64,000 nt of DNA from Halosimplex pelagicum (GTDB lineage: Archaea; Halobacteriota; Halobacteria; Halobacteriales; Haloarculaceae), in contig NZ_CP058909.1 of NCBI RefSeq assembly GCF_013415905.1, positions 4,960,001-5,024,000 on the forward strand, in the 5' to 3' direction. The position numbers and the translations under genes are program-made. Shown one piece after another: positions 8,370 to 18,500 of the stretch. Numbering within the stretch: position 1 is the first letter of the stretch; every line of letters starts with the position of its first letter. The notes beneath the pieces were generated by a model. That model was not told the DNA's origin and ran no database searches. It worked only from the letters and a program-made list of their open reading frames with translations.

Positions 8370-10229
8370 TCAGTCTGGATCGACGAGCTTCATTCCCTCG
8401 CGGACCGCCTCGCGCTGGCCCAGCAGCGTGACGTGGTCGCCGAGTTCGATGACGTAGTCCGGCCCGGGGACCTCCGCGGTGGTGTAGTCGCCCTTGCCGA
8501 CCAGCGCGATGAGACAGGCGTCGGGGAGCATCGGCCCGACCTCCCGGACGGGTTTGCCGGCGATCTTCTCGCTGGTGACCTCGACCTCCTGCACGTCGCC
8601 CGACTGGCCCACGTCGGTCATCCAGTGGGCGATGGCGGGGCGTTCGATCTGGTTGTCGATGGCCCAGGCGGTCGCCATCGACGAGGAGATGGTGCGGACG
8701 CCCAGGTCCTCGAAGGCGTCGACGTTGTCGGGGTTGTTCGCCCGCGCGATGACGTTCTCGACGTCGAACTTCGAGCTCGACAGCTGCGCGACGAGCAGGT
8801 TCGCGTCGTCGTCGCCCGTCGCGGCGACGACCGTCTTGGCGTTGTCCGCGCCGGCCTCCCGGAGGACCTCCGTATCGGTACCGTCGCCGATGATGGCGGT
8901 GTACCCGGCGTTGCGGGCCGCCTGTGCGGTCGATTCGTCCTCTTCGAGGATGACGACGTTCTCGCCCCGGTTCTCCAGCCGTTCGGCGAGCGACCGGCCG
9001 ACCCGGCCGCCGCCGACGATGATGACTCTCATGGGTATGACGTTCAGGTAGCGCGCGAGGTGGCGCGCGAGGCCGCCCTCGAAGACGGCCGTCAGCAAGA
9101 TCGCGAGGAAGACCGTCCCCAGGAGGACGTTGGCCTCACGGACGAGGTTGGCGTTCTGGAGCTGGACGGCGAACAGCGTCGCGACCGACGCCGGGATGAT
9201 CCCCCGCGGGCCGACGAGGCTCATGAACGTCCGCTCCTGGCGGGTGAACCGGTCGCCGGCGGTCGACAGGAACACGAGCACCGGCCGGATCACGAGCGCG
9301 ATGGCGGCCACGACGACCAGCCCGCCGACGCCGACCTCGACGAGCGCCGCGGGTTCGAGCAGCGCCGCGAGCCCGATGAACACGAACGCGAGGACGAGCA
9401 GCGTCAGGTCGCCCTTGAACGCCTCGATCTCCGCCTCGTAGGGCACGTCGGCGTTGCCCAGCAGGAAGCCGGCGGTCGCGGCCGCGGCGACGCCGGCCTC
9501 GGTCGCCTCGAAGTTCGCGGCGGCGAACGCGACCAGCGCGCCCGCCAGCACCAGCAGGCGGGCGTTGCGCGGGGCGTCCCCCGGCGAGAGGTCGACGTAC
9601 CGCAGCAGGTAGTAGACGGCGCCCGCGACGACGACGCCGAACAGCAGTCCGATCCCGAGCCGGGTGACGAACCCGCGGACGATGTCGTTGCCGGCCGTCT
9701 CCGGCAGGACCGTCTGGAAGAAGACGACCGCGAGGATCGCCGCGGTCACGTCGTTGACGATGCCCTCGAACTCCAGGGCGGTCGCGACCCGGTCGCGCAC
9801 CGGGACGATGCTGAGAATCGGCGTGACGACCGTCGGGCCGGTCGCGACCAGCAGCGAGCCGATCACCAGCGAGAGGTTCCAGGAGACGCCGAACACCAGC
9901 CGCACCGCCAGGGCCGTCCCGGCCAGCGCGATGACTGCGCCGACGGTGACCAGCCGCAGGGCGGCCTGGGGCGCCGCCTTGATGCGTTCGATCTTCAGGT
10001 GGAAGGCCCCCTCGAAGACGATGATCGCGACGGCGAACCCGACGACCGTCGAGAGGGCGCCGCCGAACGTATCCTCGGTGACGATGTCCAGTCCCGGCTG
10101 GCCCAGCACCAGCCCGGCGACGATGTAGAAGACGATGGCCGGCACCTGGAGGCGGTCGGCCAGGATCTGAGCGAGCACCCCGATGGCGATGATACCGGCG
10201 ACCAGCAGGAGCAACGTACTCTCGGCCAT
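8370..10229 (-). CDS. CPA1-type cation/proton antiporter with C-terminal TrkA (RCK) module
   Basis: A 619-residue membrane transporter exchanging Na+ or K+ for H+. Residues 1-395 hold about 12 helices; the CPA1 ion-binding ND pair appears in EFEGIVNDVTA. From about residue 400 a Rossmann TrkA-N/RCK domain starts (VIIVGGGRVGRSLAERL, then GDGTDTEVLREAGAD), which in this family binds NAD(H) or nucleotides and gates transport. A TrkA-C domain ends the protein (EIAGKPVREVGP, ELGDHVTLLGQ; about 530-619). ATG 10229 gives a normal short N-terminus (MAESTLLLLVAG). It is divergent from the FNT-UspA gene at 10368, with 138 bases shared for both promoters, consistent with linked control of ion or pH homeostasis. 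Confidence 0.93.
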   Translation of the reverse strand: MAESTLLLLVAGIIAIGVLAQILADRLQVPAIVFYIVAGLVLGQPGLDIVTEDTFGGALSTVVGFAVAIIVFEGAFHLKIERIKAAPQAALRLVTVGAVIALAGTALAVRLVFGVSWNLSLVIGSLLVATGPTVVTPILSIVPVRDRVATALEFEGIVNDVTAAILAVVFFQTVLPETAGNDIVRGFVTRLGIGLLFGVVVAGAVYYLLRYVDLSPGDAPRNARLLVLAGALVAFAAANFEATEAGVAAAATAGFLLGNADVPYEAEIEAFKGDLTLLVLAFVFIGLAALLEPAALVEVGVGGLVVVAAIALVIRPVLVFLSTAGDRFTRQERTFMSLVGPRGIIPASVATLFAVQLQNANLVREANVLLGTVFLAILLTAVFEGGLARHLARYLNVIPMRVIIVGGGRVGRSLAERLENRGENVVILEEDESTAQAARNAGYTAIIGDGTDTEVLREAGADNAKTVVAATGDDDANLLVAQLSSSKFDVENVIARANNPDNVDAFEDLGVRTISSSMATAWAIDNQIERPAIAHWMTDVGQSGDVQEVEVTSEKIAGKPVREVGPMLPDACLIALVGKGDYTTAEVPGPDYVIELGDHVTLLGQREAVREGMKLVDPD

Positions 10230-10367
10230 TCGTCTCCGCTGTCGACTGCCGCACGTAAAAGCACACCCCACTGACGGCGGGATCGCGCCGACTGGGGCCG
10301 CCGCTCGGCGGTCGACGCGCCGCGGAGAGACAAACCTCTTTGGGCCTCCGTACTGGCGATGTGAGTA

Positions 10368-12188
10368 ATGGCCGACACCGACCACGAGTCGCGGGCACAC
10401 CGGGAGGACGCCGCCGACGACATCCCCGAGACGGGGGAGGTCGTCCCCGGTCGATTCTCCTCCGACGAGGTGTTCCAGCGGATCGTCGCCGACGCCGACC
10501 ACGAGATCACGTCCGGCTTCCGCGAGCTGTTCTTCAGCGGCGTGGCCGGCGGGTTCGCGATCACGATCACCTTCCTGCTGTACGCCTCGCTGTCGGCGTC
10601 GACGGAGTCGCCGGTTCTGGCGGTGATGCTCTACCCGCTCGGGTTCGTCTACATCATCATCGGCGGCTACCAGCTCTACACCGAGAACACGCTCCCGCCG
10701 GTCGCGCTGACCCTGGAGCGGCTGGCCAGCCTCCCGGCGCTGGTGCGCCACTGGCTGATCGTCCTCGCGGGGAACTTCGCCGGCGGCGCCGTCGGCGCGG
10801 TCGTGCTCGCCTACGGCGGCGTCTTCGAGCCGGCCGCCGCGGAGTACGCCCTCGGACTGGCCCAGAACGGCATCGAGACGCCGGTCACCGCCCTCTTCTT
10901 CAAGGCCGCCTTCGCCGGGCTGATCGTCGCCGGCGTCGTCTGGATGGACTTCGCCGCCCGCGACACCATCTCCCGGATCGCCGTCGTCTACCTCGCCTTC
11001 CTGGCGATCCCGCTGGGCAACCTCTTCCATGTCGTCGTCTCGTTCACCGAGGTGGTGTACACGATGCTGGCCGGCGACCTCGCGCTGGTCCCCGGGCTCA
11101 CCCAGTTCGTGATCCCGGTCCTGCTGGGCAACACGCTCGGGGGTATCCTGCTGGTCACGGTCGTCAACTACTACCAGACCAGCGAGCGCCGCCTGGAGAT
11201 CGAGCAGTTCGAGAACGTCCGCCGGCTCTCCGTCCGAGAGATGCTGCTGGGCAACCTCGCCGGGCGGTCGTACGTGCCGCTGGTCGACACTCTGGAGGAG
11301 TTCGTCCGCGACCCCGACTCCTACCGCATCCTGGTCCCGATCGCGAACCCGCGGACCGAGAGGCCGCTGGTCGAGTTCGCCTGCGCGCTGGCCAGCACGC
11401 GCGAGAAAGGGACCGTCCACGCCGTCCACATCGTCCAGGCGCCGTCGAACCGCCCCCTCGACGACGGCGACCGGCGCCGGATCACCCGCGAGTCCGAGCG
11501 GCTCATGGACGACCTCGAACAGCAGGTCGGACGCGACGACGTGGCCTTCGAGACCTCGACGATCGTCTCCTCGCGGTCGTTCGAGGAGGTGTTCGACCGG
11601 GCGCGGCGCACCCGGCCCGACCTGGCGCTGATGGGGTGGGGACAGGGCCGGCTCTGGAACGACGCCCGCGCCGAGCGACCGCTGGACGAACTGACCAACC
11701 GCCTCCCCTGTGACTTCCTGGTCGTCAAGGACCGCGGTCTGGACTGCTCGCGGGTCCTGCTGCCCACGGCGGGCGGCCCGGATTCGGACCTCAGCGCCGA
11801 GGTCGCGCGCGCCCTCCAGACCGACGCCGGCGCCGAGGTATCGCTGCTGCACGTCGTCGACGGCCCCGACCAGCGCGAGGCGGGCCAGCGGTTCCTCGAG
11901 GAGTGGGGCGCGGAGCACGACCTGGGCGGGGCGGCCGCGATCGTCGACGACTCCGGCGACGTCGAGGCGGCGATCGAGTCGGCGGCGACCGACCACACGA
12001 TGGTGTTGCTCGGGGCGACCGAGCGGGGGATGATCTCGCGGCTCGTCACCGACTCGCTGCACCTCGACGTGGTCAACGACGTCGACGCGTCCGTGCTGTT
12101 CGCCGAGCGGCCCACCGACCGACCGCTGACCGAGCGGCTGTTCGGGAGCGGGCGCCGGGAGAAAAGCGGCGAAGGGTCGGACCGGTGA
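10368..12188 (+). CDS. FNT-family channel fused to two UspA domains
   Basis: A 606-residue fusion. After an acidic 35-residue N-terminus, residues about 45-280 form the six-helix formate/nitrite transporter fold (FRELFFSGVAGGFAIT, GNFAGGAVGAVV, IPLGNLFHVVVS, LLGNTLGGILLVT). Two universal-stress-protein-like domains follow: about 310-450 (RILVPIANPRTERPLVEFACALA to DFLVVKDR) and 460-590 (RVLLPTAGGPDSD to VLLGATERGMISRL), the second holding a G-x9-G-type nucleotide-binding pattern. FNT proteins conduct small monocarboxylates, nitrite or hydrosulfide; the substrate is not predictable here. USP tails suggest nucleotide-controlled gating. Such YfdC-like FNT-USP fusions are known in haloarchaea. 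It converges with the APC-UspA gene at a 24-base gap. Confidence 0.92.
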   Translation: MADTDHESRAHREDAADDIPETGEVVPGRFSSDEVFQRIVADADHEITSGFRELFFSGVAGGFAITITFLLYASLSASTESPVLAVMLYPLGFVYIIIGGYQLYTENTLPPVALTLERLASLPALVRHWLIVLAGNFAGGAVGAVVLAYGGVFEPAAAEYALGLAQNGIETPVTALFFKAAFAGLIVAGVVWMDFAARDTISRIAVVYLAFLAIPLGNLFHVVVSFTEVVYTMLAGDLALVPGLTQFVIPVLLGNTLGGILLVTVVNYYQTSERRLEIEQFENVRRLSVREMLLGNLAGRSYVPLVDTLEEFVRDPDSYRILVPIANPRTERPLVEFACALASTREKGTVHAVHIVQAPSNRPLDDGDRRRITRESERLMDDLEQQVGRDDVAFETSTIVSSRSFEEVFDRARRTRPDLALMGWGQGRLWNDARAERPLDELTNRLPCDFLVVKDRGLDCSRVLLPTAGGPDSDLSAEVARALQTDAGAEVSLLHVVDGPDQREAGQRFLEEWGAEHDLGGAAAIVDDSGDVEAAIESAATDHTMVLLGATERGMISRLVTDSLHLDVVNDVDASVLFAERPTDRPLTERLFGSGRREKSGEGSDR

Positions 12189-12212
12189 GACGGCGGGGAG
12201 ACTCGGCCCCCC

Positions 12213-14399
12213 TCAGAACACGACGCGTTCGAAGAGGCGGCGGACGATGCCGGGCTGTCCGGACTCGTGGGAGTGGACGGATATCTCCGTACACTCGGCC
12301 GGGCCGCCGTCCTGTCGGTCGAGCAGGGCGCCCCGGAGCCGGTGGTCGGCCCCTCGCCGGATCCGGAGGTCCGGCCGGTCGGAGCCGCCGTCGGTGCCGC
12401 CGTCGGCGCCCGGCTCGGAGGGCGTCCGGACCGGGACCGACAGCAGCTCGGCCAGCCGCTCGCGGTACTCCTCGATGGTCCGTTCGCGCTGGTCGGGGCT
12501 GTCGTCGGTCCCGGGGTAGCCCAGACACACCTCGCTGCCGTTCTGGCTGGCGATCGCTTCGGTGACCGCGACCTGGTCGGGGTTGAACGGCCCCCCGTCG
12601 CCGACGAGTTCGATCAGCTGGGGTCGGTCGTACCCCTTGTTGTCGACGAGCAGCACGTCGGTGGGGGCGTGTCGGACCACCCAGTCGATGGGGTCGCCGA
12701 CGAGCCGCGACCGCAGGCGGAGCCGCTCGTGTTCCGCGAGGATCGTGTCGGCGCGGCGGTGCTCGGCGAAGTTGACGATCGCGTGTTTGGTGTCGTGGCT
12801 GACGATCTCGCCCACGTCCACGTCGACGTCGAGGTCGACCGCGAGGTCGTCGGTCTGTTCCTCGAAGCGGACCTCGGCGGGCGACTGCGTCTCGGTCGCG
12901 GTCCCCAGCGGCGCCTGGTCGGGCACCTCCTCGAACCAGACGACGACGACTCGGCCGTCGTGGGGGCGGACGAGGTCGGCGGCCATGCGCAACAGCGCCG
13001 CCTCGCGCTCGCGGGTCACCTCGCTGGTGAGCGCGACCAGCACCTCGTAGGTTTCGCCCTCGATGGCGTCCTCGGTCTCGGTGAGGACGTTCTCGCCGAC
13101 CTGGCGGCGAACCACGTCGGTCGCCGCGCCCTCGCGCTGGATGCGCGGGCGGGCGTAGACGAGGTACCACGCCACGCTCCCGACCGTGATGACGACCGCG
13201 CCCAGGATCGCCGTCCCGCCCATCTGGGTGATGAGGACGAGCCCACCGAGGACGCCGAACGCCTGCGTCCAGGGGTACAGCGGCGACTCGAAACTGGGGT
13301 CGTACTCCATCTCGCCCTTGCGGAAGGCGACGATGGTGATGTTGATCAGGATGAAGACGAGGATCTGGAAGGCGCTGGCGAGCTTGGCGATCTCGCGGAT
13401 CGGGACGAACGCGATGAGCGCGAGCAACACCCCGCCGGTGAGCGTGATCGAGGTCGCCGGGGTCCCGAAGCGCTCGCTGACGGCGGCCAGCGACTCGGGG
13501 ACCAGGCCGTCCCGGGCCATCGCGAAGGGGTAGCGCGACGAGGAGAGGATACCGGCGTTGGCCGTCGAGATCAGCGCGAGGACGGCCGCGACGACGACCG
13601 CGCCGACGCCGAGCGTGCCCACGGTCGCGCGGGCGGCGTCGGCGACGGGGACCTTCGAGTCGGCGACCACGCCCGCGTCGGTGACGCCGACCATGATCGC
13701 GACTATCAGCACGTACAGCAGCGTCGTGAACCCGAGCGACCCCAGGATGCCCAGCGGGATGTTCCGGTCGGGGTCCTCGACCTCCTCGGCGATGCTGGCG
13801 ACCTTCGTCACGCCGGCGTAGGAGACGAACACCAGCCCGGTCGCGGCCAGCAGCCCGCCCGCGCCGTCGGTGAAGAACGGCCGAAAGTTGGTCTGCTGGA
13901 CGCTCGGCGCGCTCCCGACGACGAACCACGACAGCGCCGCGAGCATGGCGACGACGATGATCACCTGCAGGCGGCCGGTCTGTTTCGCCCCGACGAGGTT
14001 GACGAGGATGAGCACGGCCGCAAGCGCCAGCGCGACCGGCTCGACCGGCAGGTCGAAGGCGATCAGCAGGTACGGGACCCCGCCGACCAGGGCGAGCCCG
14101 CCCTTGAACGCGAGGGAGAACCACGTCCCGACGCCGGCGATCGTCCCGAGCAGCGGCCCCATCCCGCGCTCGATGTAGATGTACGTCCCGCCGGCCTCGG
14201 GCATCGCCGTCGCCATCTCGGACTTCGACAGGGCGGCCGGCAGCACGAGCACGCCAGCGAGCAGGTACGCGAAGACGACCGACGGGCCCGCGGTCTCCAG
14301 CGCCAGCGCCGGGAGGATGAAGATACCGCTCCCGATCATCGCACCGATACTGATGGCGAGTACCGTCGGGAGTCCGAGGTCCCGTTCCAGCGACTTCAT
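12213..14399 (-). CDS. APC-family amino acid permease fused to UspA domains
   Basis: A 728-residue transporter. Residues 1-425 carry 12 helices with the APC-superfamily helix-1 motif GAMIGSGIFILP, helix-6 region FVSYAGVTKVASIAEEV and ISTANAGILSSSR. About 450-575 is a USP-like domain (YEVLVALTSEVTREREAALLRMA to ADTILAEHERLRLRSRLVGDPIDWVV) and a weaker second one follows to about 680. The last 50 residues are Asp/Gly/Arg-rich and end REERV-like (RRLFERVVF). Substrate is probably an amino acid or polyamine but cannot be told from sequence. The start is ATG 14399; no TATA is near, but TTTATC on this strand at about 14573-14580 suggests a roughly 150-base leader. Confidence 0.92.
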   Translation of the reverse strand: MKSLERDLGLPTVLAISIGAMIGSGIFILPALALETAGPSVVFAYLLAGVLVLPAALSKSEMATAMPEAGGTYIYIERGMGPLLGTIAGVGTWFSLAFKGGLALVGGVPYLLIAFDLPVEPVALALAAVLILVNLVGAKQTGRLQVIIVVAMLAALSWFVVGSAPSVQQTNFRPFFTDGAGGLLAATGLVFVSYAGVTKVASIAEEVEDPDRNIPLGILGSLGFTTLLYVLIVAIMVGVTDAGVVADSKVPVADAARATVGTLGVGAVVVAAVLALISTANAGILSSSRYPFAMARDGLVPESLAAVSERFGTPATSITLTGGVLLALIAFVPIREIAKLASAFQILVFILINITIVAFRKGEMEYDPSFESPLYPWTQAFGVLGGLVLITQMGGTAILGAVVITVGSVAWYLVYARPRIQREGAATDVVRRQVGENVLTETEDAIEGETYEVLVALTSEVTREREAALLRMAADLVRPHDGRVVVVWFEEVPDQAPLGTATETQSPAEVRFEEQTDDLAVDLDVDVDVGEIVSHDTKHAIVNFAEHRRADTILAEHERLRLRSRLVGDPIDWVVRHAPTDVLLVDNKGYDRPQLIELVGDGGPFNPDQVAVTEAIASQNGSEVCLGYPGTDDSPDQRERTIEEYRERLAELLSVPVRTPSEPGADGGTDGGSDRPDLRIRRGADHRLRGALLDRQDGGPAECTEISVHSHESGQPGIVRRLFERVVF

Positions 14400-14714
14400 C
14401 TGGCCGAGATCCCGCCCGCACGGTCTCGTCGCCGCAGTTCACCCGCGTCCGGCGGACCGAAGGGTCCGTCGGAGCCGAGCGCGGGGTGCCGACACCGGGA
14501 TCGGAGAGCGTCCCAGTCGGGACTGGTGGCGACAGTCACTGTGTTCTCGCGTGGGTGGTAGGTGTCCGTCCCGATAAACGTACGGGTCGCCGCCCGTGCG
14601 GTCGACGCTCCGGCGGCTCGTCCGCGGGAGCGATATCTCGAAGAACCGTCCGCGGGAGCGATATCTCGACGAGTCGCGCGTGCGAACCGCTCCCCCAGCG
14701 AGCACCCGTTCGGG
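14400..14714. other. Intergenic region with tandem 23-bp repeat
   Basis: This 315-base stretch holds no supported gene. It contains the promoter region of the APC-UspA gene (minus-strand GTTTATC at about 14573-14580) and two 23-base direct repeats at 14619-14669. Reading frames that cross it are Arg/Ser/Pro-rich, unlike the acidic haloarchaeal proteins around them. Confidence 0.6.
14619..14669. repeat. Two identical 23-bp direct repeats, 28-bp period
   Basis: Copies lie at 14619-14641 and 14647-14669, separated by five bases. Each contains the core GGGAGCGATATCTCG with a central GATATC palindrome. A 28-base period and perfect identity inside otherwise unrelated sequence are what a pair of regulator binding sites would look like. 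They sit about 40-95 bases upstream of the possible minus-strand TATA of the APC-UspA gene. Confidence 0.9.
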
Positions 14715-14846
14715 CTACAGCCCGACCGACCAGACGTGGTCGCACTCCGGACAGGAGAACGTGACTTCGATGCCCGCGTCGGACCCGTGGCCCGTGGCGG
14801 TTCGCTCGCCCTCGGCCTCTCCGCAGTTCGGACAGAGCGCCTTCAT
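14715..14846 (-). CDS. Mini zinc-ribbon protein (two CPxC)
   Basis: A 43-residue protein with the haloarchaeal two-CPxC architecture: CPNC at residues 5-8 and CPEC near 33-36, separated by a Gly/Thr/His-containing loop, and ending DHVWSVGL. The four cysteines almost certainly bind one zinc ion in a zinc-ribbon fold. Small proteins of this type are abundant in haloarchaea; some affect biofilm, swarming or metabolism, but this one is not assignable. Start is ATG 14846, giving the usual short N-terminus MKALCPNC. It follows the DUF7344-like gene on the same strand with a 97-base gap. Confidence 0.85.
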   Translation of the reverse strand: MKALCPNCGEAEGERTATGHGSDAGIEVTFSCPECDHVWSVGL

Positions 14847-14943
14847 CGCTCGGTGACCGACCGAGGGGAGACGGTTCCCGCCGTGACCGGGCGGGAACCG
14901 ATGGGTCTCGCACCGGTAGAGCCGTCGACGACCACGCGAGTCG

Positions 14944-15282
14944 TCAGTCCGACTGCGCCGTCTCGAGGGCGCGAACGGTCTCGACGCGGTTGGCCGTCGG
15001 GTCGTAGTCGAGCACGCCCAGGTCGTCCATCCGCGGCAGGTGGACGTGATGCAGCGAGACGGCGAGCCGTTCGGCCGCCTCGCCGGACGCTTCGTCGCCC
15101 TCGCGCGTCGCCACCGCCGTCGTGAGCTCGTCGAGCCCGGTCGGTGTGGCGCCGCCCCGTTCGGTGAGGACGGCCAGCACCGTCCGCCGCCGCTCGGCCG
15201 CCAGGAGGTCGTAGCGCTCGTCAGCGTCGAGGTCGATAACGGTTCGGCCGTCGTCGGTCGTCTGGGATGTGGTCTGGGACAT
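14944..15282 (-). CDS. DUF7344-type winged-helix regulator
   Basis: A 112-residue putative DNA-binding protein. After a polar N-terminus (SQTTSQTTDDGR), residues about 20-105 show the haloarchaeal ArsR-like pattern: ERYDLLAAERRRTVLAVLTERGG, an acidic helix with LTTAVATREG, then SLHHVHLPRMDDLGVLDYD, which is the recognition helix and wing typical of DUF7344. It has no sensor domain, so it probably acts as a constitutive or protein-modulated transcription factor. It is divergent from the large multi-PAS regulator at 15510; the 227 bases between them could carry shared control sites. Confidence 0.85.
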   Translation of the reverse strand: MSQTTSQTTDDGRTVIDLDADERYDLLAAERRRTVLAVLTERGGATPTGLDELTTAVATREGDEASGEAAERLAVSLHHVHLPRMDDLGVLDYDPTANRVETVRALETAQSD

Positions 15283-15509
15283 TGGTGGTCTCCGTCGGAC
15301 GTATCAGTACAGACTACCCCCACCTGGGTAAGGGCTCGCTAGAAGTGATTAGGTCCTCCACTACGCTGGTACTGTAACGATACCGTCACGTGTGCTGGCC
15401 GCGTGGGTCCGTTCGATGGCGCGATACGTGTCGGATACTGATCCGTCGCGATCGCTTGGTGACTCCGCCGGCGGAAGGTTGTAGTGGCGGCCGACCCTGG
15501 GTGGGGATA

Positions 15510-18500
15510 ATGGAACCGCACGGGCTGACAGAGAGCCTCCGGGAGACGCTCGCGGTGTTCGACGGGGACGGGGAACCGAGGACGACGAGCGAGGTGTCCG
15601 ACCGGCTGGGCCTCGGTCGGCGGAGCACGTACGACCGGCTGGACCGGCTGGTCGACGGGGGACATCTCCGGACGAAGAAGGTGGGCGCGAGCGCCCGCGT
15701 CTGGTGGCGGGTCCCGGACTCGGTCGCCGCCGACGCCGAGGAGCCCGACTGGCCGGCGGCGGCGGAGTCGCTCGTCTCGGACGTGCTCCGGACGGTCGAC
15801 GTGGGCGTGTTCGTCCTCGACGACGACTGCGAGGTGGCGTGGGTCAACGACGCCGTCGAGCGCTACTTCGGGATCGACCGCGCGGACGCCCTGGGTCGGG
15901 ACAAGCGCGCCCTGCTCGACGAGCGGATCGCGCCGGCCGTCGAGGACTCGGCGGCGTTCGCCGACCGGGTCCGGTCGACGTACGACGGCGAGGCCGGCGA
16001 GGAGCGCTTCGAGTGCCACGTCACCGCCGGGGACGGCCGGGCCGAGCGGTGGCTCGAACACCGGAGTCGGCCGATCGAGTCGGGGGCGTACGCGGGCGGT
16101 CGGGTGGAGCTGTACGTCGACGTGACCGAGCGGAAAGAGGCGGATCGAAGCCAGCGCGACCAGCGCGACCAGTTCGAGTCGCTCGTCGACGCCGTCGAGG
16201 AGTACGCCATCTTCCGGCTCGACACCGAGGGTTGCGTGCGGACGTGGAACCCCGGCGTCGCGCGCCTGAAGGGGTACGGGGCCGACGAGATCGTCGGCGA
16301 GCACTTCTCGACGTTCTACACCGAGGCCGACCGCGAGGCGGGCGTCCCCGAGCGGAACCTCAGGGCGGCGGCCGAGCGGGGCTGGATCGAGGACGAGGGC
16401 TGGCGCGTCCGCGCCGACGGGTCGCGCTTCTGGGCGAACGTGACGATCACGGCCATCTACGGCGACGACGGCGACCTGGAGGGGTTCGCGAAGGTGACCC
16501 GCGACATGACCGAGCGCCGCGAGTTCGAGCAGCGCCTCCAGCGCGAGCGGGACCTCCTCGAACGCGTCTTCGACGCCATCCCGGTCGGGGTCGCGGTCCT
16601 CGACGAGGCGGGCGAGCCCGTCAGGATGAACGACCGCATCAGGCGGTACTTCGGGATCGGCGAGTCGGTCGGCGCGTCGGCGGTCGACGCGGAGTTGGCG
16701 CAGCTCCCCACCGAGGCCGTCCGCGACGAGGACGGGGAGCCGGTGCCGCTGGACGAGCAGCCATACGAGCGGGCGCGGCGGTCGGGCGAGCCGGTCAGGG
16801 ACTGGGTCGGCCGGTTCGACCTCCCCGACCTCGGCGAGCGGTGGCTCTCGATCGACGCCGTGCCGCTGGCCGACGATGGCGAGGTCGATCGCGTCGTCGT
16901 CTCCGCCGAGGACGTGACCCAGCTCAAAGAGCAGGCCGAGCGGCTCGAACGGCGCCGGGCGGACCTGGAACACGAGCTCGACGAGGTGCTCGAACGCATC
17001 GACGACGGGTTCTACGCGCTCGACGAGAACTGGCGGTTCACCTACGCCAACGACCGGGCGTCCGAGCTCCTCGACCGCGACCGGCGGGACATGGTCGGGC
17101 AGAACGTCTGGGACGCCTTCCCGGCGGCCGCCGGGTCGACCTTCGAGGAGCACTACGAGCGCGCCCGGGAGACCGGCGAGTCCGTCTCCTTCGAGGCGTA
17201 CTTCCCGCCGCTGGCGACCTGGTTCGAGGTGTCGGCCCACCCCTCCGAGAGCGGCCTCTCGGTGTACTTCCGGGACGTGACCGAGCGCAAGGCCCGCGAG
17301 CGGGAGCTGGAGCGCTACGAGCGGATCGTCGAGACCGTCGAGGACGGCATCTACGTCGTCGACGAGGACGGCTACTTCACGCAGGTCAACGAGACCTACG
17401 CGGCGATGGTCGGTCGCGACCCCGAGGAGCTCGTGGGGAGCCACGTCTCGACGGTCGTCGACGAGGAGGCCGTCGCCGCGGCCCGGCGACTCGAGGACGC
17501 CCTCGCGGTCGACGACCGGGCGACGGCGACGCTGGAGGCGACGGTGACCGGCCCCGACGGCGAGGAATGGGTCGGCGAGGCGACCTTCTCGCTGATGGAC
17601 GCCGAGGGGGGACCGGACGAGGGCGACGACTCGGCCCGCGAGCGCATCGCCGTCGTCCGCGACATCACCGAGCGCAAGGAACGGGAGCGCGAACTCGAAC
17701 AGTACGAGCGGATCGTCGAGACGGTCGACGACGGCATCTACGCGCTGGACGACGACGGCCGGTTCGTCCTCGTCAACGGGGCGTTCTGCGAGATGCTCGG
17801 CTACGAGCGCGAGGAGTTGCTGGGGATGGAAGCGACCGATATCTACGACGAGGAGTACGCCCCGATCGTCGAGGAGCGGGCGGAGTCGGTCGCGGCGGGC
17901 GAGCGCGAGGCGGCGACCATCGAGTTCGAGCTCCACCGGAAGGACGGCAGCGCCGTCCCGGTCGAGACCCGCTACGAGCCGTTCCCCTACGGCGACGGCA
18001 CCGGTCGCTGCGGCGTCGTCCGCGACATCTCCGAGCGCCTCGACCGCGAGCGGGAACTCCAGCGGCGGATCCGCCAGCAGGCGGTCGTCACCGACCTCGG
18101 CCAGCGCGCCCTCGAAGAGCGGGACCTGGACGCGCTGATGGCCGAGGCGACCGAGGAAGTCGCCGCGACGCTCGACAACGACTACTGCAAGGTGCTCGAA
18201 CTGGACGAGGCCGGCGAACAGCTGCTGCTCCGCCAGGGCGTCGGCTGGGACGAGGGGATCGTCGGCGAGGCGACCGTCTCGGCCGTCGAAGACGACTCCC
18301 AGGCGGCGTACACCCTCCGGTCGGGCGACCCGGTCGTCGTCGATGACCTCCGGAGCGAACACCGGTTCGGCGGCCCGGCCCTGCTGCGCGACCACGACGT
18401 GCGCTCGGGGATCAGCGTCGTCGTCGGGTCGCCGGAGAACCCGTGGGGGATCCTCGGCACCCACGACACGGAGCCCGGCGGCGTCTCCGAGCAGGACGTG

